DNA of 8,788 nt from Candidatus Omnitrophota bacterium. Its GTDB lineage: Bacteria; Omnitrophota; Omnitrophia; Omnitrophales; Aquincolibacteriaceae. How positions within the stretch are numbered: the first letter of the stretch is position 1; each line of letters opens with the position of its first letter. Below are positions 1 through 5,578 of the stretch, piece after piece. Location: positions 1-8,788 of the forward strand of contig JAHFHB010000062.1 of NCBI GenBank assembly GCA_023247135.1. Direction: 5' to 3'. The notes beneath the pieces were generated by a model. The model searched no databases and had not been told where the DNA came from. It was given only the letters and a program-made list of their open reading frames with translations. Both the position numbers and the translations under genes were made by a program.

Positions 1-45
1 TCTCAAGCCCAATAGATTTTTCCGGGTCCACTGAAAAGCGCTCAT
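1..45 (-). CDS. pyrB: Aspartate carbamoyltransferase, N-terminal fragment
   Basis: Only the first 15 codons are in the window; the gene runs off the left edge. The readable start is [15 protein letters not shown], which fits the opening of bacterial aspartate carbamoyltransferases (an aromatic or basic stretch followed by LLxL). The enzyme joins carbamoyl phosphate and aspartate in the second step of de novo pyrimidine synthesis. The ATG overlaps the pyrR stop codon in an ATGA arrangement, so the two genes are probably translationally coupled. An AGGAG Shine-Dalgarno lies inside the end of pyrR, 6 bases before the ATG. The pyrR-pyrB order is the usual one in PyrR-controlled operons and supports the call, but 15 residues alone would not prove it. 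Confidence 0.8.
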   Translation of the reverse strand, partial: MSAFQWTRKNLLGLR

Positions 46-587
46 CGCCCGCTCCTGTCCCGCACCATCACTTCATCGGCAGCATCGGACTCCGTCAAAT
101 GCACCATCACTTGCTCTTTTTTTGAAGTCGGAATATTTTTCCCGACGTAGTCAGCCTTGATGGGAAGTTCGCGGTGGCCGCGGTCAATTAAAACAGCCAG
201 CTGAATCGCCTTGGGCCGCCCAAAATCAATCATGGCATCAAGTGCTGCCCGGATCGTGCGCCCGGTGTAAAGCACGTCGTCTGTAAGCACAATGATTTTC
301 CCGGTCGGATCAAAAGGCAGATGGGTTTCGCCCACGCGGGGCAAAGGGCCAATTTCACCCAGGTCGTCCCGGTAAAGGGTAATGTCCAAAATACCCAGCG
401 GCACTTCCCGCCCCTCGATCTTCTGAATCTCTTTTTGAATGCGCTGCGCCAAGGGAACACCGCGCGTGCGGATTCCAACTAAGGCAAGGTCTGCGGTCCC
501 CAGATTGCGCTCCAGAATCTCATGGGCAATCCGTGTCAGGGCCCGCTTCATTTCATCGGCAGTGAGGATTTTCTTATCGGGGGTCAT
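42..587 (-). CDS. pyrR: PyrR: pyrimidine operon attenuator protein / uracil phosphoribosyltransferase
   Basis: This 181-residue protein has the full usual length of PyrR. Its phosphoribosyltransferase fold carries the PRPP-binding loop at residues 98-112 ([14 protein letters not shown], with the Asp-Asp pair at 103-104). The N-terminal ALTRIAHEI segment keeps Thr18, Arg19 and His22, and the basic segment HRELPI...VGKNIPTS is at about 138-154. From family knowledge these regions include residues used for RNA binding in Bacillus subtilis PyrR, so RNA binding is likely retained. The protein should bind pyr mRNA leaders when UMP is plentiful and may also convert uracil plus PRPP to UMP. The ATG start gives the standard family N-terminus, although no strong Shine-Dalgarno precedes it. 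The gene overlaps pyrB by an ATGA junction. A PyrR-type hairpin and a terminator lie just upstream, consistent with autoregulation. Confidence 0.96.
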   Translation of the reverse strand: MTPDKKILTADEMKRALTRIAHEILERNLGTADLALVGIRTRGVPLAQRIQKEIQKIEGREVPLGILDITLYRDDLGEIGPLPRVGETHLPFDPTGKIIVLTDDVLYTGRTIRAALDAMIDFGRPKAIQLAVLIDRGHRELPIKADYVGKNIPTSKKEQVMVHLTESDAADEVMVRDRSGR

Positions 588-617
588 AGGCTGCAGGCGG
601 GTCGCCGAAACCCCAAT

Positions 618-648
618 AAAAAAGCTCCAACGGCAATGTTGGAGCTTT
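618..648 (-). terminator. Intrinsic terminator (probable attenuator) before pyrR
   Basis: Read on the minus strand, an 11-bp perfect stem (AAAGCTCCAAC pairing with GTTGGAGCTTT) encloses a 6-base loop and runs into a T-rich tract ending near 618. This is a textbook Rho-independent terminator. It ends about 30 bases before the pyrR start codon and lies downstream of a promoter and a PyrR-binding hairpin, so the likely role is a regulated attenuator of pyrR-pyrB. It could also stop transcripts that read through from rnpB. Confidence 0.88.
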
Positions 649-684
649 GGCTAGAACGTAGATTGTAGAATTGCACGGCGTTGT

Positions 685-715
685 CCTTTGGGGTGTCTCA
701 GCACCCGGTTAAAGG
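685..715 (-). promoter_or_regulatory. PyrR-binding RNA hairpin (pyr leader)
   Basis: On the minus strand the outer stem is CCTTT (715-711) with AAAGG (689-685). An internal loop carries AACC on the 5' side and a single C on the 3' side. The inner stem is GGGTG (706-702) with CACCC (695-691), and the terminal hexaloop is CTGAGA (701-696). From family knowledge, PyrR sites have a UUUAA segment in the lower part, an inner stem and a CNGNGA hexaloop; this element has both conserved parts. It starts at about +1 of the predicted pyr transcript and precedes the terminator at 618-648, as expected for an anti-antiterminator. One departure is that the loop is closed by a G-C pair, where the Bacillus sites have C-G. 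Confidence 0.7.
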
Positions 716-722
716 TTGACGG

Positions 723-751
723 ATGATAATGAAAGTCCGTCCCGGCGTCAA
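723..751 (-). promoter_or_regulatory. Sigma-70 promoter of the pyr operon
   Basis: The -35 box TTGACG (751-746) and -10 box TATCAT (728-723) are separated by exactly 17 bases. Each box matches the consensus at 5 of 6 positions. The predicted transcription start is at about 716-717, immediately before the PyrR-binding hairpin. This makes pyrR-pyrB an independent transcription unit. The -10 box sits inside a short inverted repeat (GACGGA at 741-736, TCCGTC at 723-718). Confidence 0.7.
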
Positions 752-759
752 GTAAAAAG

Positions 760-1128
760 GAGAGGCGCTCCTGTAAGCCGAGTTCTGTCACTCCCTTGCG
801 GAAGCGTGTGATCATCCCTCTAAGCCGTGCAGTTGCCCGTACGGTCATTCGGCCTAACCCGGCGGGTTCAATCCTTGGGGATCTCACCTGAGACGAAGGC
901 ATGGGACCCATCCCAACCCCGCCCTATTTGGCCTTTCATCACGTAGAGATTGCCGCGTTTCACCCCGGTCCAGGGCTATTCCCCCTGAATCGGACTCGTC
1001 TCTGTGGCTCTAATCCGTCCAAAACCTTACGGCTCTGGAGATGGGCGTTACCCACTACGCTGTCTCTGAAGCCCGGACTTTCCTCCCGTGGATGCAAGAC
1101 CCACGAGCGATCACCCGGAGCGCCTCTC
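760..1128 (-). ncRNA. rnpB: RNase P RNA, bacterial class A
   Basis: This is the catalytic RNA of RNase P, which trims 5' leaders from tRNA precursors. On the minus strand the 5' end (GAGAGGCGCTCC, 1128-1117) is fully complementary to the 3' end (GGAGCGCCTCTC, 771-760), forming a 12-bp P1 helix and giving a length of about 369 nt, usual for the class. Conserved blocks appear in the right order: GGAGGAAAGTCCGGGCT near the 5' end (P4 region), GGTGAAACG, CAAATAGG, GAGGGATGATCA, and ACAGAACTCGGCTTA near the 3' end. The ends are set by the P1 helix and may differ by a few bases in the mature RNA. It has its own promoter upstream. P1 is followed by CTTTTT, but no separate terminator hairpin was seen. 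Several long open frames on both strands here are chance. Confidence 0.97.
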
Positions 1129-1134
1129 GATCAA

Positions 1135-1163
1135 ATAGTATGCGGAAACCAGCCGGGAAGCAA
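1135..1163 (-). promoter_or_regulatory. Promoter of rnpB
   Basis: A -35-like TTGCTT (1163-1158) and a -10 TACTAT (1140-1135) are spaced by 17 bases. The -10 ends 6 bases before the P1-defined 5' end of RNase P RNA at 1128, so the predicted start coincides with the RNA end. The -35 begins 8 bases after the stop codon of the upstream lipoprotein gene, with no terminator between them. Confidence 0.7.
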
Positions 1164-1171
1164 ATACAAAA

Positions 1172-1561
1172 TTACTTGGTGGGAAGCGCTGAGGGATTCG
1201 CCTCGGTTTGAGAATCTTCGATCTGCGTTTGAGAGAATTTGGCCCAAACACTCTCCGGATGCTTGGCAGCGATCTCTTTAAAAAGCGCCAGCGCCTGCTC
1301 CTTTTGACCCAGCGCCGCATGACTCTTGGCCATGTAGTAAGAAGCAATCACGGCCAGATTTCCCTCAGGATTCTCGCTGATATAAGCCGCATATTTATCC
1401 AGGGCCATCTGATATTGCCCCTTGTTAAACGCAGCTTCCGCCTCGGAATAATTTCCAAAATAGAAGCGCTCAGGATTTTTTCTTAATTTCGCACAAGAGG
1501 AGAAAACCGCAACGGCGAAAAGAAGGCCAAAAGCCGCTTTTAAAAATTTAAATTTACTCAT
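1172..1561 (-). CDS. Small TPR-containing lipoprotein
   Basis: This 129-residue protein starts with a lipoprotein signal peptide: a basic N-terminus, a hydrophobic stretch at 9-20 (AAFGLLFAVAVF) and a lipobox-like FSSC with the lipidated Cys at 23. The mature part holds about two tetratricopeptide-type helical pairs, at roughly 40-67 (AEAAFNKGQYQMALDKY..) and 73-102 (ASYYMAKSHAALGQKEQAL..). The C-terminal tail is polar and probably disordered. The family is not recognised precisely; the form resembles short BamD- or YbgF-like envelope TPR proteins, which scaffold protein complexes, but it is shorter than either. It should be anchored in the outer or inner membrane and face the periplasm. The ATG follows directly on a promoter with no room for a Shine-Dalgarno, so a leaderless mRNA is likely. 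A hairpin terminator separates it from the porin gene upstream. Confidence 0.85.
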   Translation of the reverse strand: MSKFKFLKAAFGLLFAVAVFSSCAKLRKNPERFYFGNYSEAEAAFNKGQYQMALDKYAAYISENPEGNLAVIASYYMAKSHAALGQKEQALALFKEIAAKHPESVWAKFSQTQIEDSQTEANPSALPTK

Positions 1562-1567
1562 GAGGCT

Positions 1568-1596
1568 ATCTTACGGTCGCCGGGATGGAGGGTCAA
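1568..1596 (-). promoter_or_regulatory. Promoter of the TPR lipoprotein gene (leaderless)
   Basis: TTGACC (1596-1591) and TAAGAT (1573-1568) are separated by 17 bases, each box matching the sigma-70 consensus at five and four positions respectively. Only six bases (AGCCTC) lie between the -10 box and the ATG at 1561, which places the transcription start on the A of the start codon. The -35 box follows the T-tract of the preceding terminator almost without a gap. Confidence 0.65.
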
Positions 1597-1599
1597 GAA

Positions 1600-1632
1600 A
1601 AAAAGCCCCGGTCAAGATGACCGGGGCTTTTT
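1600..1632 (-). terminator. Strong bidirectional hairpin terminator after the porin gene
   Basis: A 15-bp stem (1600-1614 with 1618-1632), containing a GCCCCGGTCA arm and its complement, encloses a 3-base loop. It is flanked by A-runs on one side and T-runs on the other, so it can act in both directions. On the minus strand it lies 25 bases after the porin stop codon and is its natural terminator. Confidence 0.93.
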
Positions 1633-1657
1633 GCACTACCGTTTTTACAGCAATCGA

Positions 1658-2980
1658 TCAGACCACGTAAATCATCTGAGCGCCAACCGTTGTCTGACTG
1701 GAATGAGCACCTCCGGCAAAACCATTGCTCTCGTTCCCTTTGTCAAAACGCAGTTCTCCGCGCGTAATCAACTGATCGGTCAGCTTGTATTCAGCCGTGA
1801 ATGTCTGGCCAACTAAACGCTGATCAACAGCCTGACGAAACACGGATTTATCGGCAAAATATTCCGTGCGCGAAGCCATGGAGAATTTGGGCGTCATCTG
1901 ATATTTCAAATACCCCGCAACCCCGGCCCAATCCGGATTTGTATTGACGATACCTGAAGTTCCAGCATTCTGGTGCCCCCAGTTGGATTCGGCCATGGCG
2001 GAAAGTTTTTCCGTAATGTCGATCGTCGCCGTATTGGTGAGCAGAACTCTCTTGGTACCGGATGAGATGGTCGCATTCTCAGCGCCCCAATACAACGTGT
2101 GGAAAAACTGGATCTTATCGAACAATTTCCAACCCACCGCTGTTTCAAGCGTTTTGAACTTATTTGTGTCCACAGCCTGATCCCAACCGTTATTGAGCCC
2201 CACGTACACATCGAGAAAGTTCTTGAAAAGCCCGAACTCCGTGCGCACACCAGTGTGTGTGAATGGAATTCCAAAGCCAAACATGGTGGAACGGGAAATG
2301 TTCCAGTTCTGCGGCGCTTCAATCACTTCCAAACCGGCCAAAGTAACGAAACGACCGGCTTTGATATTAACCGAACTCGGCAAGATCGAATTATTCTCGA
2401 ACATGCTGAGCGGGGCAATGTACTGCACGTAGGCCTGCTGAAGATCGACACTGCTGGTCGCGTCAGAGCCGTCCCCGTTGACCACGTTGGCGTCATTGCC
2501 ATGCATGATATCCACACGAAAACCCGCCTGCCCGGGATCCTTAGCGGCTTTTTCAAGGTCGATCTCAACGGCATTTACCGCAAAGGAACCTGACGTGGTG
2601 TCAAAAACACGTCCCGTATTTGCATTGCTTTTGGGCTGGCGAAAGTTGTTATTCCACTGGGTGTCGATGTATCCACTTACGTTGATATCACTGAGCGGTC
2701 CCGGCTGAACAGTGCCATGGCCCTCATGCACAATCGCCGGCTTGGAAGCCGTCACGTTGTTTTCAACGGTTGTAAGCTTGCTCTCAAGCATGGAGAGTTT
2801 TTTGGTGAGATCATTGACCTGATTCTTCAGATCGCCGACTTGCTGATTCTGGTTTTTATTGCTCTGCTCGACTTGATTCTGCAGCGATACAATGGCATTT
2901 TCGTCGGCAAATGCGTTGCCGGCTACGGCAAACATGGCCAGCAAAGGTAGTGCAATCCAGCTAAACTTTGACCTGTTCAT
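1658..2980 (-). CDS. Outer-membrane beta-barrel porin with N-terminal coiled coil (BBP2/OmpL-like)
   Basis: The start is placed at the ATG at 2980, which has a GGGAGGA Shine-Dalgarno just upstream and begins a clear signal peptide; a longer reading from 3028 adds 16 residues without one. The protein has 440 residues. The signal peptide is 1-25 (hydrophobic core ALPLLAMFAVAG, cleavage after AFA). A heptad-rich, Gln/Asn-rich coiled coil spans about 30-76. From about 100 to the end there are alternating-residue strands typical of a barrel (VSGYIDTQW, FGIPFTHTGVRTEFGLFKNF, LDVYVGLNNGW, TVGAQMIYVV). The overall pattern resembles the putative beta-barrel porin-2 family; this is recognition by eye, not a search. 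It should form an outer-membrane channel for small solutes, with the coiled coil in the periplasm. It ends in Tyr-Val-Val and not the common terminal Phe. It is a separate transcription unit with its own promoter region and terminator. Confidence 0.85.
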   Translation of the reverse strand: MNRSKFSWIALPLLAMFAVAGNAFADENAIVSLQNQVEQSNKNQNQQVGDLKNQVNDLTKKLSMLESKLTTVENNVTASKPAIVHEGHGTVQPGPLSDINVSGYIDTQWNNNFRQPKSNANTGRVFDTTSGSFAVNAVEIDLEKAAKDPGQAGFRVDIMHGNDANVVNGDGSDATSSVDLQQAYVQYIAPLSMFENNSILPSSVNIKAGRFVTLAGLEVIEAPQNWNISRSTMFGFGIPFTHTGVRTEFGLFKNFLDVYVGLNNGWDQAVDTNKFKTLETAVGWKLFDKIQFFHTLYWGAENATISSGTKRVLLTNTATIDITEKLSAMAESNWGHQNAGTSGIVNTNPDWAGVAGYLKYQMTPKFSMASRTEYFADKSVFRQAVDQRLVGQTFTAEYKLTDQLITRGELRFDKGNESNGFAGGAHSSQTTVGAQMIYVV

Positions 2981-3027
2981 GGGTCCTCCCCTGTTTTGTT
3001 TAAGTGAGCCTGTCGACATAAGCACCA

Positions 3028-3043
3028 TACAAAATTTGTGCCA
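3028..3043 (-). promoter_or_regulatory. Candidate sigma-54 promoter upstream of the porin
   Basis: On the minus strand TGGCAC (3043-3038) is followed at correct spacing by TTGTA (3032-3028), with 10 bases between the GG and the GT elements, as in -24/-12 promoters. The -12 element reads GT where the consensus has GC, which weakens the case. The predicted start would be near 3017, 37 bases before the porin ATG. No sigma-54 activator gene is in the window. Confidence 0.3.
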
Positions 3044-3115
3044 AGGCTTTAAAAATCCGTCTTTTTATATCGTCCTATCCCGGCTTCTGCTTTAGGCGGG
3101 TCTTGAATCTGTCGA

Positions 3116-3143
3116 ATTCTAGCAATCCGCGGGTAAAGTTCAA
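3116..3143 (-). promoter_or_regulatory. Candidate sigma-70 promoter of the porin gene
   Basis: TTGAAC (3143-3138) and TAGAAT (3121-3116) are separated by 16 bases, with four and five consensus matches. The predicted start near 3109 gives a leader of about 130 bases before the porin ATG at 2980. The -35 box overlaps the second copy of a short direct repeat. Confidence 0.5.
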
Positions 3144-3170
3144 GCAATTTTATTCAAAAATCAACAATTT
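3141..3170 (-). repeat. Direct repeat AAATTGnTTG next to the porin promoter
   Basis: AAATTGTTGA (3170-3161) and AAATTGCTTG (3150-3141) start exactly 20 bases apart, two helical turns, in an AT-rich stretch. The downstream copy overlaps the -35 box of the porin promoter. The arrangement resembles a tandem operator for a dimeric activator or repressor, but the regulator is unknown and the repeat is short enough to be chance in AT-rich DNA. Confidence 0.3.
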
Positions 3171-3224
3171 TGTTTTTCGTGGCCCTGAAGACACCCGGCA
3201 ACCTCCGGCAGATGCAAAGAAGCT

Positions 3225-3602
3225 TTACTGGACAATCTCGGCGATCTGCTTTGCCAGCTGCGCAGGATCAAACGGTTTGGTGACATAGCCGCGGGCTCCT
3301 TTTTCATGCGCTCTTTGAACGTCCGCCGGTTGAACCAGGGCCGTGACCATCAGGACGGGAATCTCCGCCGTGTGCGGATTCGCTTTGATTTGCGTAAGAC
3401 ATTCCAGCCCGTTCATGACAGGCATGAGAACATCTAGAAGCACTAAATCAGGTTTACTCTCCTGAATTTTCTTGAGTCCATCCTCCCCGCCGGAAGCCCC
3501 CTGGACCTCATACCCCAGCGCGCGCAAACGCCCGGAAAGCATCAAAACGATTTGCGGCTCATCATCCACCACCAAAATTCGTTTCTTCGACATAGCGGCC
3601 AT
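3225..3602 (-). CDS. Single-domain response regulator (receiver only)
   Basis: This 125-residue protein is one CheY-like receiver domain with no output domain. The full active site is present: acidic pair Asp13-Asp14, phosphoacceptor Asp57 (in LVLLDVLMP), switch Thr87 and Lys109 in TKPF. It should accept phosphate from a histidine kinase and act by binding a partner. The gene starts 21 bases after the stop codon of the kinase gene and is last in the co-oriented cluster, so the kinase encoded at 3624-5528 is the obvious donor. No strong Shine-Dalgarno precedes the ATG at 3602, nor an in-frame ATG three codons further (3593), so either could be the true start. No convincing terminator follows. 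Confidence 0.93.
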   Translation of the reverse strand: MAAMSKKRILVVDDEPQIVLMLSGRLRALGYEVQGASGGEDGLKKIQESKPDLVLLDVLMPVMNGLECLTQIKANPHTAEIPVLMVTALVQPADVQRAHEKGARGYVTKPFDPAQLAKQIAEIVQ

Positions 3603-3623
3603 TCTTTCAAGATGTGCGACTTT

Positions 3624-5528
3624 TTATAAAACCCCGAGCCGGTCCAGCAGTTGATCCGCGGTTTCTCCATCCCCCGGAAAACTGATCACACGGCTCTCCA
3701 CCTGGAGCGGCTCAACACGGCTTTTTTCCGTGATGAAGTCAGACATGATTTGACGGATCTGCCCTGAAACAATCAGCGCCTCGTCCTTGGGCGCGCTCGG
3801 CAGGACCAGAAGAAAAATATCCGAGCCATTGGAAGCAAACTCCATTTTGCGGTTGAGGCTCTGCCGGATGCGCATTTCCATCTGGGCATAGAGTCCAGAA
3901 AGAGCATTCGCAGAAACGGCCCGCTCGACTTTTGGGAAATCCTTGATGGCGAGCATGATCATGGAAAGATGCGCCGACTGTGAAAACGCCTGGCGCAGCT
4001 TGCCTTCAAGCGCTTCCTTGAAAAATTCACGCACGGTGTAGCGCGGCAGCGAAAAATAAAACTCACTGCCGACCCCGATCTTCGTTGAGACGCCAATCCG
4101 TCCGCGATGAAGTTCGACCAGCCCCTTGGAGATGACCAGGCCCAGCCCCGTCCCCTTTTCTCCGGGCCCGGCTGTGCGGCCAAACTGCTGAAACTTTTGA
4201 AAGACATTGCGCATGTCCAGCTCTGAAATGCCCCGTCCCGTGTCCTTGATGCTCACAACCACTTCGCCGGGCTTTTCCTGCACTTCAAGGCTGATTTCAC
4301 CTTCCTCCGTAAATTTGAGCGAATTGCCGATGAGATTCGTTAAAACCTGCGTGATTTTATCGCGATCGGCATAACAGTAGATTTGTGCCGCCGAGAAAAG
4401 CGTTTTAAGGGCAATGCCTTTCTTTTGAAACTGGGGCGCAAAAATCAAAGCCACATGCTGGGCCAACTCAACCATATTTAAATGTTCGCGCCGCAGTTCG
4501 ATTTTTCCGGCTTCAAGCTTCGAGACATCCAGGAGGTCATTGACAATCCGCGTTAGCCGGTCAATGCCTTCCAAACCAATACTCAAAATTTGCTGCATAT
4601 CCTCCGTCGTCGGCCCCAGGATCCCGTCCAGCACCTGGCTGATACCTTCGCGGATAATCGTCATCGGCGTTCTGAGTTCATGGGACACGGTGCTGATAAA
4701 ATCATCTTTCATACGCTCGAGTTTTTTACGTTCCGTGATATCTCGCAGAATGCCGATGGATCCAGTGACGCGCCCTTCAACATCTTTGACGACGCTGATC
4801 GAAACTTCCACGTCGATCAGCGTGCTGTCCTTTCGAAAGACACAGGTTTCCAAATGAGCCTGGGTGCCCTTGTCGCGCAAATGCTCGTCCCGGATCCGCA
4901 TCCACTCCTTGGCCGGATAAAGCGAGCTCACCGGTTTTAAAAAAAGATCTGCGGTCTGCATGCCCAGAAGCTTTTCGGTGTAGTGATTCCAGGAAGAAAT
5001 TCTTTCCGTTCCGTCCGCGACAATAATGGCCGCCGGAGAATTTTCAAAAACGGTCCGGTATTTTTCCTCCGCCAGGTAAAGCCGCTGTTCGGCCTTCTTG
5101 CGTTCAATTGCGTAGCGCAGGACGCGCAGCAGCATATTGCTGTTGAGCGTGGAACGGACAAGATAATCCTGCGCCCCCTGGCCGACCGTCAAAAGCGCCA
5201 TGGCTTCATCGGCGGCATCGCTTAAAATAAAAATGGGAACGCCAGGGGCCTGTTTGAAAATTTTTGCGAAGGTTTCAATGCCCCGGCTGTCGGGCAGCTG
5301 CAGGTCTGATAAAATCACATCCATGCGGGGCGCGGAAGACAGCAGCCGGAATCCCTGCTGCAGCGTATGTGCGGCTTCTACTTGAAAAGACTGCGCGGGA
5401 ATATCGGCAAGCAATTTTCGGACCACCGCGGTGACAGCCGGGTCTGCGTGAATCATTAAAACGCGGATGGCTGGGGCTGCTTCGGAAGCGCCGGACGTCC
5501 CGCCCGATGCCCCCTCATGAATCTGCAT
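3624..5528 (-). CDS. Hybrid sensor histidine kinase: REC-PAS-HisKA-HATPase with degenerate GGDEF-like C-terminus
   Basis: The protein has 634 residues and no membrane segment, so it is a cytoplasmic kinase. Domains in order: a receiver at about 20-128, a helical linker, a PAS sensor domain at about 152-268 ending in the usual DITERKK, HisKA with phosphoacceptor His283 (STVSHELRTPM), and HATPase with N-box (Asn398, Asn402), G1 DTGRGI at 429-434 and G2 GTGLGL at 459-464. The kinase core looks fully active. The receiver keeps Asp75 but has Ala28-Asp29 in place of the acidic pair and Arg125 in place of the invariant Lys. The last 120 residues (about 515-634) look like a GGDEF fold, with NGSDIF (567-572) where GGDEF would be. 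The PAS ligand is unknown. An AGGAGGA-like Shine-Dalgarno precedes the ATG; the gene follows the cyclase by 50 bases and precedes the receiver gene by 21. Confidence 0.92.
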   Translation of the reverse strand: MQIHEGASGGTSGASEAAPAIRVLMIHADPAVTAVVRKLLADIPAQSFQVEAAHTLQQGFRLLSSAPRMDVILSDLQLPDSRGIETFAKIFKQAPGVPIFILSDAADEAMALLTVGQGAQDYLVRSTLNSNMLLRVLRYAIERKKAEQRLYLAEEKYRTVFENSPAAIIVADGTERISSWNHYTEKLLGMQTADLFLKPVSSLYPAKEWMRIRDEHLRDKGTQAHLETCVFRKDSTLIDVEVSISVVKDVEGRVTGSIGILRDITERKKLERMKDDFISTVSHELRTPMTIIREGISQVLDGILGPTTEDMQQILSIGLEGIDRLTRIVNDLLDVSKLEAGKIELRREHLNMVELAQHVALIFAPQFQKKGIALKTLFSAAQIYCYADRDKITQVLTNLIGNSLKFTEEGEISLEVQEKPGEVVVSIKDTGRGISELDMRNVFQKFQQFGRTAGPGEKGTGLGLVISKGLVELHRGRIGVSTKIGVGSEFYFSLPRYTVREFFKEALEGKLRQAFSQSAHLSMIMLAIKDFPKVERAVSANALSGLYAQMEMRIRQSLNRKMEFASNGSDIFLLVLPSAPKDEALIVSGQIRQIMSDFITEKSRVEPLQVESRVISFPGDGETADQLLDRLGVL

Positions 5529-5578
5529 GACCTCTCCTCCCTATTCACTTCATCCGGATCAAAAATACAGGCGCACTG

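Noticed and set aside
610..694. Seven-base complementarity between ACCCCAA (694-688) in the PyrR hairpin and TTGGGGT (616-610)
   Set aside because: The second partner is downstream of the terminator T-tract, so it would be made too late to prevent termination; probably chance.
651..1347. Open reading frames of 78 to 126 codons on both strands over the RNase P RNA region
   Set aside because: They lie mostly over conserved rnpB blocks and its P1 helix, have no family resemblance and lack good ribosome sites. The RNA gene explains the sequence; the part beyond 1172 is a shadow of the lipoprotein gene.
2981..3028. 16-residue N-terminal extension of the porin from an ATG at 3028
   Set aside because: The extension (MVLMSTGSLKQNRGGP) would block signal peptide recognition, and the ATG at 2980 has a Shine-Dalgarno and a typical signal peptide.
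3181..3224. CCGG-AGGTTG-CCGG as a terminator after the last receiver gene
   Set aside because: The stem is only four base pairs and no T-tract follows, so it does not qualify as an intrinsic terminator.
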